Shown one piece after another: positions 1 to 7,057 of a stretch of 8,104 nucleotides of DNA (position 1 is its first letter; each line of letters starts with the position of its first letter). Both the position numbers and the translations under genes were made by a program. The notes below the pieces were generated by a model. That model made no database searches. It had not been told where the DNA came from and saw nothing but the letters and a program-made list of their open reading frames with translations. Source of the stretch: Solobacterium sp. (GTDB lineage: Bacteria > Bacillota_I > Bacilli_A > Erysipelotrichales > Erysipelotrichaceae); assembly GCA_017514645.1 (NCBI GenBank), contig JAFWJP010000216.1, positions 1-8,104 on the forward strand, written 5' to 3'.

Positions 1-1289
1 AAACGGATCTCCTTCCCGCCGTACATCAGTGTAAAGGGTGTATCCGAAGCCTGCAGCAGCTGCCCCTGTACAGCCGCAGCATAGTAGTCCGTACGGCAGT
101 CATGAATGAAATCCTTGGCGAATCCGGCATTGTTCAGCAGATCGTTTTCCCCTTCACCGATCGTGGTGTTCTCTCTTCCATGGTAGGCAATCAGCGTAAT
201 GCTCGGATACTTTGACGCTTCATCAAGCAGACGGTAAGGATCGACATTCATCTCATTCATCAGAGATCCGGCCATGCGTTTCTGCGCCTTGGCAAGCAGC
301 TCGTTCCAGACCTCATTGTCTTTGTGTCCGCTCACCGGATGATTCTGCAGAATGCACTGTGCAAGCTGCTTGGTGATGATCTCCGCACCCCAGACATTGT
401 TGTGCCAGGTATCCCCGTCCATGCCGATGAACCAGCCGATCCTCTCTGCTTCCGCAATGAAATCACAGTATTCTACACCGTGTGCTTCCGCAAATTCCCA
501 GACCGCATGCAGAACATTGGTATTGTCCTGGTCGATGATGAACGGTGATTTCATCAGGATCAAAGCAATGCCTTCCTCTTTGCAGCGCTCTATGATCTTT
601 TCCAGATAGACGGCATCCGTGCTGTTCAGCGATACTTCCTGCGTCACATCATAGGTGATCAGGGGCATATAGACCGGATCCGTCACCTCCATCGGAACAA
701 ATCCCAGATTCTCGTTGAAACCGGAAGCTTCTTTTGCGCTGGCTATGATCTTTCCGATCTGTCCGAGATCCATCCGCTTCCAGTTGTCATGGTTCATCAG
801 AAGATCATAATGATAGGCAGTACGCATCTCTTCATTCGGAACGGCTTCCGCCGCTTCCGCCCGTGTCTTTCCTGTCGTCATATCCAGGGCTTTGTAGAAA
901 AGACCGTCGGCATAGCAGACTTCACTCTGCGGCAGCATGGTAAAGACATCCATGATGACAACGGAAGGATGCTGGGTCTTGAGCACTTCATCCAGCAGTG
1001 CATAGGAACTCTGCACCGGCTGACAGGAGGAACCCAGTACATACGAATACAGCCCTGTTTCCGCATAGAATACTGCCGGACTGAAACTGTACTGCATATG
1101 GCTCGAACCCAGACACAGGACATCCAGGGTATTTTCCGGCAGGTTGCGGAACTGATCACCGTCAATGTTGCGGTCGATCCGGAAAACCGGCGTCAGTATA
1201 CTCCATACACCGAGGAACAATGCTGCAGCCACAGCCGTTTTCAGGAGGATCCTGACAAGAATTCTGATCTTTGATTCACTTCTGTTCAT
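1..1289 (-). CDS. SGNH/DltD-like envelope acyltransferase, partial (3' end outside window)
   Basis: The reading frame is open from ATG at 1289 to the left edge: 429 complete codons with no stop. Seen: residues about 9-30 are a basic then hydrophobic segment (a single signal anchor). Residues 58-64 (LCLGSSH) form an SGNH block I with the nucleophilic serine in GSS, as in the GSS of DltD. Residues 293-296 (DTWH) give the C-terminal Asp-x-x-His pair. The catalytic domain therefore faces outside. Family knowledge: such proteins take an acyl group from an MBOAT partner and pass it to a cell-envelope polymer. The MBOAT gene lies 9 bases upstream, and GGGAGG (1294-1299) sits 4 bases before the ATG, which supports this start. 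Odd: at least 130 residues follow the catalytic His, beyond the usual SGNH end. From about 361 they look like the start of a separate beta-rich domain, perhaps related to the one ending the right-edge gene. The substrate is unknown; an esterase role is the alternative. Confidence 0.82.
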   Translation of the reverse strand, partial: MNRSESKIRILVRILLKTAVAAALFLGVWSILTPVFRIDRNIDGDQFRNLPENTLDVLCLGSSHMQYSFSPAVFYAETGLYSYVLGSSCQPVQSSYALLDEVLKTQHPSVVIMDVFTMLPQSEVCYADGLFYKALDMTTGKTRAEAAEAVPNEEMRTAYHYDLLMNHDNWKRMDLGQIGKIIASAKEASGFNENLGFVPMEVTDPVYMPLITYDVTQEVSLNSTDAVYLEKIIERCKEEGIALILMKSPFIIDQDNTNVLHAVWEFAEAHGVEYCDFIAEAERIGWFIGMDGDTWHNNVWGAEIITKQLAQCILQNHPVSGHKDNEVWNELLAKAQKRMAGSLMNEMNVDPYRLLDEASKYPSITLIAYHGRENTTIGEGENDLLNNAGFAKDFIHDCRTDYYAAAVQGQLLQASDTPFTLMYGGKEIR

Positions 1290-1293
1290 ACTT

Positions 1294-1299
1294 CCTCCC
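1294..1299 (-). promoter_or_regulatory. Ribosome binding site of the SGNH-like gene, overlapping the MBOAT stop codon
   Basis: On the minus strand the sequence reads TAGGGAGGAAGTATG. The GGGAGG Shine-Dalgarno shares its first G with the upstream TAG stop and sits 4 bases from the start codon. Ribosomes terminating on the MBOAT gene would be placed directly at the next start, so the two proteins are probably made in a coupled way. Confidence 0.8.
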
Positions 1300-2648
1300 T
1301 AGAACGTTACGTAGATGAAATCCGCGGGATCATATCCCGGTCCATAGTATCCGAAGATGATGACAAGGATCATGACCGCAGTATACATCGCCCAGCGAAG
1401 CGGCAGAGGTCTGCTGCCAAGCCATTCCAGCATATCCCTGCGGCTGCGGAGAAGATCCAGCACAATGACCGCAATGATCAGCACGAACATCCAGACCCAC
1501 TCATTCCGGGTGATCCCGAGTTCCGAACCATCCACAAACGGAAGGATCCGCGCTGAAGAAAGAATACCCAGGGCTTCAGATACTGAACTGCTGCGGAAGA
1601 AGACCCACAGGATACTCACGATGATAAAGTTCAGAACGATAAACAGCGGACGCAGTGCCTTCGGGATCTCCCGCCTGCCGAGGATCAGATCCTCCAGACA
1701 GCGGATGATACCGTGTCCAAGACCCCAGATGACGAACATCATGGTGGAACCGTGCCAGATACCCGATACAAGGAAGACCACGATGATATTCAGATATTTG
1801 CGCAGCGCCCCTTTCCGGCTTCCGCCCAGAGGAATATAGACATAGTCCCGGAGCCATTCCGAAAGACTGATATGCCACTTTGACCAGAATTCCTTCAGCG
1901 TAGCAGACAGATACGGCATCCGGAAATTGGGTTTCAGATGAAAGCCCATCATCCTCGCCGTACCGATCGCAATATTGCTGTAGGAATCGAAATCCGTATA
2001 GATCTGGAACGCATAGACGATGATGCCAAGCAGAAGATAGGCACCGGTTCCGCTGTAGAGCTTCGGGACGAGTGAACCGAGTTCATCCGCGATCAGCATC
2101 TTCTCGGCAAAGCCCAGTCCGGCCTGGTTCACGCCCATGCGGCGGTCATCATACTCTGCCGGTGTACTGCTGCGGAGTTCCGCGAAGAATTCCTTCGGAC
2201 GGTGGATCGGTCCTGCCATGAATGCCGGAAAGAACACCAGATAGTCAAACACCGAGATCAGATCCCTGCTCTTCAGTTTTCCCGTACCGGTATCCGCCAG
2301 ATAGCTGATCGCCTTGAACGTATAGAAGGAAAGTCCCAGAGGCATCAGGATCCTTCCGCTCAGAAAGTATCCCGCGTACTTGAAGAACAGAAGCCCGAGT
2401 ACAGGCAGAACGCAGGCAGAAATCGTCAGCGCCTTTGTCCGGGCACGGGAAAGCACCCTTCCCGCCGCAAACACGTAGATGCTCAGCAGAACAACGTACA
2501 GCCAGTCACGCACATTGGCCCGCAGGAAAACAAGAAACACAAGATTGCAGAGAAGTACGGTATACTTCCGCTTCACCTTGTCCGCAAAGATCAGCAGCAG
2601 ACAGGCAAAGCCTGCCAGACCGAGATATTCCAGTGACATTACGCTCAT
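1299..2648 (-). CDS. MBOAT-family membrane-bound O-acyltransferase (AlgI/DltB-like) with fused C-terminal acyl-shuttle motif
   Basis: A 449-residue polytopic protein with about 11 hydrophobic segments, normal for bacterial MBOATs. Diagnostic motifs seen: residues 254-276, FWSKWHISLSEWLRDYVYIP then LGG, the hallmark of AlgI/DltB/PatA proteins; and residues 295-313, SGIWHGSTMMFVIWGLGHG, with His299 at the position of the conserved MBOAT catalytic histidine. The protein ends in FIYVTF (444-449). In the published model of envelope polymer acylation, an extracytoplasmic C-terminal hexapeptide with a tyrosine carries the acyl group between the MBOAT and a serine transferase; here Tyr446 would be the carrier. 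Its start overlaps the HAD stop by four bases (ATGA) and is preceded by GGAGG (2654-2658), so ATG 2648 is preferred over Met4. The acyl group is not identifiable. With no DltA or DltC gene in view, O-acetylation from acetyl-CoA is a reasonable guess. Confidence 0.93.
   Translation of the reverse strand: MSVMSLEYLGLAGFACLLLIFADKVKRKYTVLLCNLVFLVFLRANVRDWLYVVLLSIYVFAAGRVLSRARTKALTISACVLPVLGLLFFKYAGYFLSGRILMPLGLSFYTFKAISYLADTGTGKLKSRDLISVFDYLVFFPAFMAGPIHRPKEFFAELRSSTPAEYDDRRMGVNQAGLGFAEKMLIADELGSLVPKLYSGTGAYLLLGIIVYAFQIYTDFDSYSNIAIGTARMMGFHLKPNFRMPYLSATLKEFWSKWHISLSEWLRDYVYIPLGGSRKGALRKYLNIIVVFLVSGIWHGSTMMFVIWGLGHGIIRCLEDLILGRREIPKALRPLFIVLNFIIVSILWVFFRSSSVSEALGILSSARILPFVDGSELGITRNEWVWMFVLIIAVIVLDLLRSRRDMLEWLGSRPLPLRWAMYTAVMILVIIFGYYGPGYDPADFIYVTF
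1302..1319 (-). other. C-terminal acyl-shuttle hexapeptide codons (FIYVTF)
   Basis: The last six codons before the TAG stop encode Phe-Ile-Tyr-Val-Thr-Phe. The pattern is aromatic/hydrophobic residues around a tyrosine at the very C terminus. It agrees with the acyl-carrying motif found either on the microprotein DltX or fused to MBOAT proteins such as AlgI homologues. That the tyrosine is acylated here is inference from the family. Confidence 0.7.
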
Positions 2649-3208
2649 ACAGACCTCCAGGGCTTCAGTTCATCCCCTTTGACCAGCCAGGCTTCCGAAG
2701 CAAGCTTCGCCAGCGGATCGTCCGAATAGGAATCAGAGTAGAAACTGTCAATCACACCGTCCGGGAATGCCTCCCGGAACCGTCTTACTTTTTCTTCACC
2801 ATGGCAGTTCAGGCCATCATACACACCTGTACGGATATCCACCCGGGAAGCCATGCAGGTCCGGATCCCTGTTCTGGCACAGAACGACGAGATCAGGAAT
2901 TCAGGCGATGCTGAGATCACGACGTCATCCGGTTTCTGTCCGTCCCGGTAGAAACGCTTCACATGGTCCATATGCGTGCCGGTAAATTCTTCCGTCAAGG
3001 ATTCCATATCATCGATGTAGCGGAACATCCGGTACAGATTCTGCTTGAAGGTCAGCTTCGGCACGAGATGCAGAACATACAGCAGTCCGAATACCAGCGT
3101 CCGGGGCAGATTCAGCAGGCACTTCGGCCGTTTCCGCCAGCAGTAGCGTACAAAATCAACCGTAGAATCCCCCCGGTAGATCGTATTGTCCCAATCATAT
3201 ACATTCAT
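2645..3208 (-). CDS. HAD superfamily, subfamily IB phosphatase-like protein
   Basis: 187 residues with all four HAD motifs. Motif I is DWDNT at 5-9, with Asp5 the nucleophile and Asp7 the general acid. Motif II is Ser99 in VVISAS. Motif III is Lys140. Motif IV is SDSYSDDP at 158-165, with Asp159 and Asp163 as Mg2+ ligands. Spacing and motif IV match the phosphoserine-phosphatase-like IB group, which hydrolyses phosphomonoesters in the cytoplasm. The alpha-helical cap (about 20-90) contains an unusually hydrophobic basic stretch (residues 31-51) that could sit against the membrane. The stop overlaps the MBOAT start (ATGA) and the gene begins 4 bases after the DUF6056-like stop, so it belongs to this operon. 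Start: ATG 3208 is preceded by a modest GGGTGA at short spacing; Asp5 so close to the N terminus rules out a later start. The substrate is unknown; a lipid-linked or sugar phosphate from envelope synthesis is inference from context. Confidence 0.88.
   Translation of the reverse strand: MNVYDWDNTIYRGDSTVDFVRYCWRKRPKCLLNLPRTLVFGLLYVLHLVPKLTFKQNLYRMFRYIDDMESLTEEFTGTHMDHVKRFYRDGQKPDDVVISASPEFLISSFCARTGIRTCMASRVDIRTGVYDGLNCHGEEKVRRFREAFPDGVIDSFYSDSYSDDPLAKLASEAWLVKGDELKPWRSV
2654..2658 (-). promoter_or_regulatory. Ribosome binding site of the MBOAT gene inside the HAD coding end
   Basis: GGAGG lies 5 bases upstream of ATG 2648, inside the Trp-Arg codons near the end of the HAD gene. With the ATGA stop/start overlap it fixes the MBOAT start and implies translational coupling. 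Confidence 0.8.
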
Positions 3209-3212
3209 ACAT

Positions 3213-4676
3213 TCACCCGTTCAGGATGCTTTCCGCATCATACTCTTTCAGATAATAGAAATGCAGCGTACTGTCCGGATTCAGGAAATAGTATTCCTTG
3301 AACACCGCATCATGGAAATCATCCCCTTCCACGACATCAGCAGAATGTACGCTGTTCTCCGGATATCCCATGATCCAGAGATCCGTAATGTCCGGTCTCT
3401 CCGCATAGTACTGGATCTGGCTCATCCGCTTGAGGTTGATCCGGTTGATCATCCGGTACAGCATTGCGCAGCGCAGCGCAAAGACAGCCGCAGCCATGCA
3501 GCAGACAAACGCCAGAATTCCGGATACCTTCGCCGGAAGTTCCGTGCGTTCCAGAAGATACAGTCCCCACAGCATGAACATGAAGAGCGTATAGACCGAA
3601 CTGCGGATGGCAAAGATAGGCGATACCAGCATGACCGCATTCGCACCGCAGCCGCAGAGCAGCACAAACAGCAGGAAGAAACGGTCCTGCCGCTCCCCGC
3701 AGCTGAAAGATACGGCGAACATCATACAGAGATAGATGATCCAGAAGATCCAGGAAAGCATTTCCGGAAGCGGCAGGAAGATCACTGCCAGGGAAAGCAG
3801 TGTCACCGCGCTGACCGCAATCCGCACTGCCTGTTTCTGGCTCTGTGCCCAGATCAGCAGAATACAGCTCAGGATTCCGTAAAACCACGGATAGACCGTA
3901 AATGTATACGTCATCAGCGATGGCAGATTCACACCGATCTTTTCGAACAAAGACAGCTGAGCGAATGCTGCATGATCGCGCGCAGACCGGGCCAGAGCAC
4001 CCGGAGAAAAGCGGATCAGGCAGACACCGACGGCACTGATCAGCAGATAACCAAGCACAGTCCGTACTTTCTTCCGGTCGCAGAAACAGACATACAGCAA
4101 CACAAGTGCATTGGCACCGAAGATCATCGCCGCCGCATTCTCCATATACAGCGGCACTGCAATATTCAGAACCGCACACAGCACAGCTTCTGCACGGTTC
4201 AGCCGGTCTTCAAACACATACTGCCGGAGCAGGAAAATGTAGATCAGGAACAGGAAAAGCGGAATCGCGTACGTTGTCCCCATGATCCAGGTATACACCT
4301 GCATTCTCAGCTGATCCGGTACACTCAGGATCATGAAGCCCAGCGCAGCCGGAACCAGCAGAGGATGCCGCCGGTTCCCTGCCAGTTGTCTCATCATGAC
4401 GAAGATTCCGGTGAAGATGCCGGCATTCAGCACATTCCAGACCTTTTTGTGCGGTGCGATCCCGTATCCCCACAGTTCGCTGAGGAAACGTCCTGACCAG
4501 CTGAAATAGTTGTTCCAGGCCCGCATCAGCGCACTGTTGTAACGTCCGCCTGCTGCATATCCCCAATCATCCCCGGCCAGCGGTGCATAACGGGAAATCA
4601 TGAAGAAAAACACAAAAAAGAGAACGGGGATCCCCCAGTACAGCGCTTTTCTCCATCCTGCGTTCCTGCTGTTCAT
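3213..4676 (-). CDS. DUF6056-like polytopic membrane protein, probable GT-C-type glycosyltransferase
   Basis: 487 residues, 12 or so hydrophobic segments, then an 80-residue soluble tail. Seen: TM1 at 11-29, followed by PLAGDDWGYA (32-41) with an Asp-Asp pair in the first outer loop, the typical place for the catalytic acid of GT-C enzymes. Next come NYFSWSGR (56-63), TWIMGTTYAIP (129-139), LYMENAAAM (176-184) and SPIFAIRSS (352-360). This order of motifs (DD, Y..W.GR, W..G..Y, E, SP..R) resembles the DUF6056 family as I recall it; the enzymatic role is inferred and no donor or acceptor is known. It is the first gene of the leftward operon, 4 bases before the HAD gene. The start ATG 4676 has no Shine-Dalgarno and lies 7 bases after a TATAAT box, so the mRNA may be leaderless. 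No other in-frame ATG precedes Met26, which lies inside TM1, so a much later start is unlikely. Confidence 0.8.
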   Translation of the reverse strand: MNSRNAGWRKALYWGIPVLFFVFFFMISRYAPLAGDDWGYAAGGRYNSALMRAWNNYFSWSGRFLSELWGYGIAPHKKVWNVLNAGIFTGIFVMMRQLAGNRRHPLLVPAALGFMILSVPDQLRMQVYTWIMGTTYAIPLFLFLIYIFLLRQYVFEDRLNRAEAVLCAVLNIAVPLYMENAAAMIFGANALVLLYVCFCDRKKVRTVLGYLLISAVGVCLIRFSPGALARSARDHAAFAQLSLFEKIGVNLPSLMTYTFTVYPWFYGILSCILLIWAQSQKQAVRIAVSAVTLLSLAVIFLPLPEMLSWIFWIIYLCMMFAVSFSCGERQDRFFLLFVLLCGCGANAVMLVSPIFAIRSSVYTLFMFMLWGLYLLERTELPAKVSGILAFVCCMAAAVFALRCAMLYRMINRINLKRMSQIQYYAERPDITDLWIMGYPENSVHSADVVEGDDFHDAVFKEYYFLNPDSTLHFYYLKEYDAESILNG

Positions 4677-4683
4677 TATGCTT

Positions 4684-4689
4684 ATTATA
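4684..4689 (-). promoter_or_regulatory. -10 box (TATAAT) of the leftward envelope operon
   Basis: A perfect TATAAT on the minus strand ends 7 bases before ATG 4676. A candidate -35 is poor (CTGTTT with an 18-base spacer). Transcription would start at about 4676-4677, at or next to the start codon. It drives the DUF6056-like, HAD, MBOAT and SGNH genes, as no other promoter-sized gap exists in that operon. Confidence 0.62.
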
Positions 4690-4713
4690 AACGCGATGTA
4701 CTCTTAAAAACAG

Positions 4714-4728
4714 ACTTTCATACTTTCA
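4714..4728 (+). repeat. Tandem heptamer ACTTTCA x2 in the divergent promoter region
   Basis: ACTTTCA occurs at 4714-4720 and again at 4722-4728, a period of 8 bases, between the two divergent -10 boxes. It overlaps the expected -35 area of the rightward promoter. It could be a regulator site shared by both promoters or simple chance; two short copies are weak evidence. Confidence 0.3.
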
Positions 4729-4739
4729 GACCCTATCCT

Positions 4740-4748
4740 TGGTATAAT
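4740..4748 (+). promoter_or_regulatory. Extended -10 promoter (TGGTATAAT) of the YfhO-family gene
   Basis: TGG followed by a perfect TATAAT (4743-4748) matches the extended -10 consensus TGnTATAAT. This can replace a -35 box, and no good TTGACA-like hexamer is seen 16-18 bases upstream (the region reads about ATACTT). The predicted start of transcription is near 4754-4756, leaving only a few bases before ATG 4758. Confidence 0.75.
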
Positions 4749-4757
4749 AGGTATGTT

Positions 4758-7025
4758 ATGAACTTCAACCTCCGGAAACCGAAGACCCTGCTGTTCCTGC
4801 TGGTCAGCGCAGTCTGCCTGTGCATCTTCCTTCCCTATCCGTTTACAGGGAAAGCTTTTATCGTCGGCTGGGATATGCGTACCATCTATGTATCGAATTT
4901 CGAAAACCTGCGGACGATGATGCAGGAATGGGTCCACCACGGTACTGCCCCGTTCTGGACCTGGGCAAGTTTCCTCGGCAATGATTTCTATTCCAGCAAA
5001 CTGTTCTATTTCAATGATTTCTTTGAAATCCCCTTTGCCTTGACAGACCTGAAATATGACTATGCCATCATGATCATGACCTATATCAAGTTCCTGATCA
5101 TTGCCTTTACCATGTATGCCTACGCGGTATACAACGGGCACCGGAGCCTGACTGCCGTTCTGGGGGCCCTGATGATGACATTCAGCGCCTATATTCTCTA
5201 CGTCATGCCGCATCCGTTCTTCGCTTCCTTCTTCACATTCCTGCCGCTGTATTTCCTCTGCGTCGACCGCTATATCAAGGAAGGAAAGTACTTCGGCTAT
5301 ATCCTGATGGTCTGCTTCATGTTCCTGAACAACTACTATCAGTTCTACTCCCTTTCCCTTTTCACCATCATCTATTTCATCTGGCGCTGGCACAGGACCT
5401 ACGGTTCCTTCACGAACATGATGAAACGGGCATTCCTGCTGATCGGCTGCTATATGATCGGATTCGCGATGAGCGCATTTGCCGTTCTGCCGGAAGCGCT
5501 GAACATCCTGGCAAACACCCGGGTCGGACAGCGCAGTTCCACGTTGTTCTACCCTTCTCTGATCCCGTATCTGGACTATTTGTCCGGAATGTATATGCCC
5601 GGAACAGCACTGTCCCTGAGGGCCAGTACCCTGTCTTCCCTGTACAGCTATACAACCGCGAATGATTCCGTCATGAACGCCTATCTCTATGCTTCATCCG
5701 TTCCTGCCCTGCTGTTTCCGCAGCTGTTCACGAAAAAGAACCGGGACCGCCTGAATACATGCATCGTGATCCTTGTCAGCGTGATTGCCCTGATCCCGAT
5801 CCTGTCCTCCGCCATGCATGGATTCAGTGAACCGTCCTTCCGCTGGCTGGCTTCGCCCTTGTTCCTGCTGATCGCCAACACAATGATCCTGCTGGACGAT
5901 GAAGACGCACTCAGCCGAAAAGTACTGCAGAACACGCTGGCTGTCCTGGCAGTGCTGCAGGCAACGACAACCATCATCATCGCTGTACTGACCGGGACAC
6001 CTGTTTCCGCCGTCGGAAAGGAACTTCTGATCCCTCTGCTGTTCATCCCTCCGCTGCTCCTCAACGGGACTGCCCTGCTGCAGAAGCGCGGCAGGATGCT
6101 TCTGGCCGGTGTATTCATCGAATCTGCGCTGATTTCGTATCTGTCCTTTGCCGGAAGCCCGGTTCAGTGCGATATAACCCGCGAAGAGCAGGATCTCATG
6201 TACAAAGCACTCGGTGACAAGGGAGAATACAACCGCTTCCTGCTGTCGCTGGATCCGGACAATGAACACCAGTTCTACCGCAGCTATGTGGACTATGCCA
6301 ATGTCTACTGGGGACGTTCGACATCATACAACCTGAACTTTGATATCAAGGGCATGATTGCCTATGACAGTACCTATCTTCCCAGTACAAATGATTTCAT
6401 CCGGCTGGACCCGGAGCATGTGATCCACTATCTGCCATGGACCTTCAATGTTACAAACCCGGATCTCATGAACCTGATCTCCACGAAGTATGCCGTTGTT
6501 ACCTACGGCGGAGCAGTTCCCTTTGAACACTTTGAATTCGCAGCGGACTACTACGCTGTCAAAATCTACGAAAACCTGGACTATGTCAATCTCGGCAGAA
6601 CCTATACCAAAGCCATCTCATACGATGACTATGATCCTTCGATGACCGGCATCCTGCAGGATACCCTCATCTGCCGTCCGGAAGATCTGGATGCTGTGAA
6701 AAGCCTGCTCGGACAGGAAGTATGTACATTCGACAACGTATATACGGACGGCAATTATCTGTACGCAGACATTGTGACGACAGAGCCGGGCATCGCCTTA
6801 ACGTCCGTCCCCTACGATGGAGGATGGCATATCAGCGTCAACGGACATGAAACAGAAGTGTTCCCGCTGAGCGGCGGGCTGACCGGGATCCGGCTGGATG
6901 CGGGGGAAAACATCATCGAGATGTATTTCGTTCCCAGGGGTCTGCGTACCGGGATCCGGATCAGTATGCTCGGACTGGCTGCAGCGGTGGCTGCACTGAT
7001 TCTGCCGAAATTCAGAAAGCATTGA
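4758..7025 (+). CDS. YfhO-family membrane protein, probable envelope glycopolymer glycosyltransferase
   Basis: 755 residues, somewhat short for YfhO proteins (often 800-900). Seen: TM1 at about 11-28; GWDMRTIY (37-44) with Asp39 in the first outer loop, where GT-C enzymes carry a catalytic Asp; WTWASFLGNDFY (67-78), the YfhO-typical W..lG.nf block; about a dozen membrane segments up to 465; an outer beta-rich domain (about 466-730) with NLISTKYAV (572-580) and YENLDYVNLGR (604-614); the characteristic PYDGGWHISVNG (685-696); and a last TM (732-750) with a basic KFRKH end. Known: YfhO-type proteins act with a CsbB-like polyprenyl-phosphate glycosyltransferase and a GtcA-like flippase to put sugars on lipoteichoic or wall polymers; neither partner is in this window. 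It is transcribed alone from its own extended -10 promoter and ends at the hairpin at 7027. There is no clear Shine-Dalgarno; a nearby ATG at 4753 is out of frame. Confidence 0.9.
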   Translation: MNFNLRKPKTLLFLLVSAVCLCIFLPYPFTGKAFIVGWDMRTIYVSNFENLRTMMQEWVHHGTAPFWTWASFLGNDFYSSKLFYFNDFFEIPFALTDLKYDYAIMIMTYIKFLIIAFTMYAYAVYNGHRSLTAVLGALMMTFSAYILYVMPHPFFASFFTFLPLYFLCVDRYIKEGKYFGYILMVCFMFLNNYYQFYSLSLFTIIYFIWRWHRTYGSFTNMMKRAFLLIGCYMIGFAMSAFAVLPEALNILANTRVGQRSSTLFYPSLIPYLDYLSGMYMPGTALSLRASTLSSLYSYTTANDSVMNAYLYASSVPALLFPQLFTKKNRDRLNTCIVILVSVIALIPILSSAMHGFSEPSFRWLASPLFLLIANTMILLDDEDALSRKVLQNTLAVLAVLQATTTIIIAVLTGTPVSAVGKELLIPLLFIPPLLLNGTALLQKRGRMLLAGVFIESALISYLSFAGSPVQCDITREEQDLMYKALGDKGEYNRFLLSLDPDNEHQFYRSYVDYANVYWGRSTSYNLNFDIKGMIAYDSTYLPSTNDFIRLDPEHVIHYLPWTFNVTNPDLMNLISTKYAVVTYGGAVPFEHFEFAADYYAVKIYENLDYVNLGRTYTKAISYDDYDPSMTGILQDTLICRPEDLDAVKSLLGQEVCTFDNVYTDGNYLYADIVTTEPGIALTSVPYDGGWHISVNGHETEVFPLSGGLTGIRLDAGENIIEMYFVPRGLRTGIRISMLGLAAAVAALILPKFRKH

Positions 7026-7026
7026 A

Positions 7027-7057
7027 AAAGATCCGCTGATTGAATCAACGGATCTTT
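7027..7057. terminator. Bidirectional intrinsic terminator between convergent genes
   Basis: AAAGATCCG (7027-7035) pairs with CGGATCTTT (7049-7057). Inside, TGAT (7037-7040) pairs with ATCA (7044-7047) around a 3-base TGA loop, with a single C/A mismatch between the two stems. The plus strand continues TTTATT and the minus strand ends in a run of five Ts, so it can stop both the YfhO transcript and the opposing one. The TAA stop of the right-edge gene (7056-7058) overlaps the hairpin foot, and the YfhO stop is 1 base away. Confidence 0.85.

Noticed and set aside
789..1274. A 161-codon plus-strand open frame inside the SGNH-like gene
   Set aside because: The minus-strand frame through the same bases gives a continuous protein with GSSH and DTWH catalytic motifs; the plus-strand product has no motif and no ribosome site.
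2202..2914. Overlapping plus-strand open frames opposite the MBOAT start and HAD end
   Set aside because: They are antisense to two genes with full motif sets, are Gln/Arg/His rich, and overlap each other in different frames.
3186..4496. A 436-codon open frame on the plus strand antisense to the DUF6056-like gene
   Set aside because: Its translation is rich in His, Gln and Arg with no membrane segments or recognisable motif, and it mirrors a gene with clear family motifs on the other strand; it lacks a ribosome site. It is a by-product of the opposite coding frame.
4753..4755. ATG just upstream of the chosen YfhO start
   Set aside because: It is five bases from ATG 4758 and so out of frame with the YfhO protein.
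4704..5393. A 229-codon minus-strand open frame antisense to the start of the YfhO gene
   Set aside because: Low-complexity acidic/Gln/His translation with no motif; it crosses the divergent promoter region. The plus-strand YfhO frame has conserved motifs throughout.
5694..6269. Minus-strand open frames of 143-191 codons inside the YfhO gene
   Set aside because: Shadow frames of a long, motif-bearing coding sequence; no start signal.
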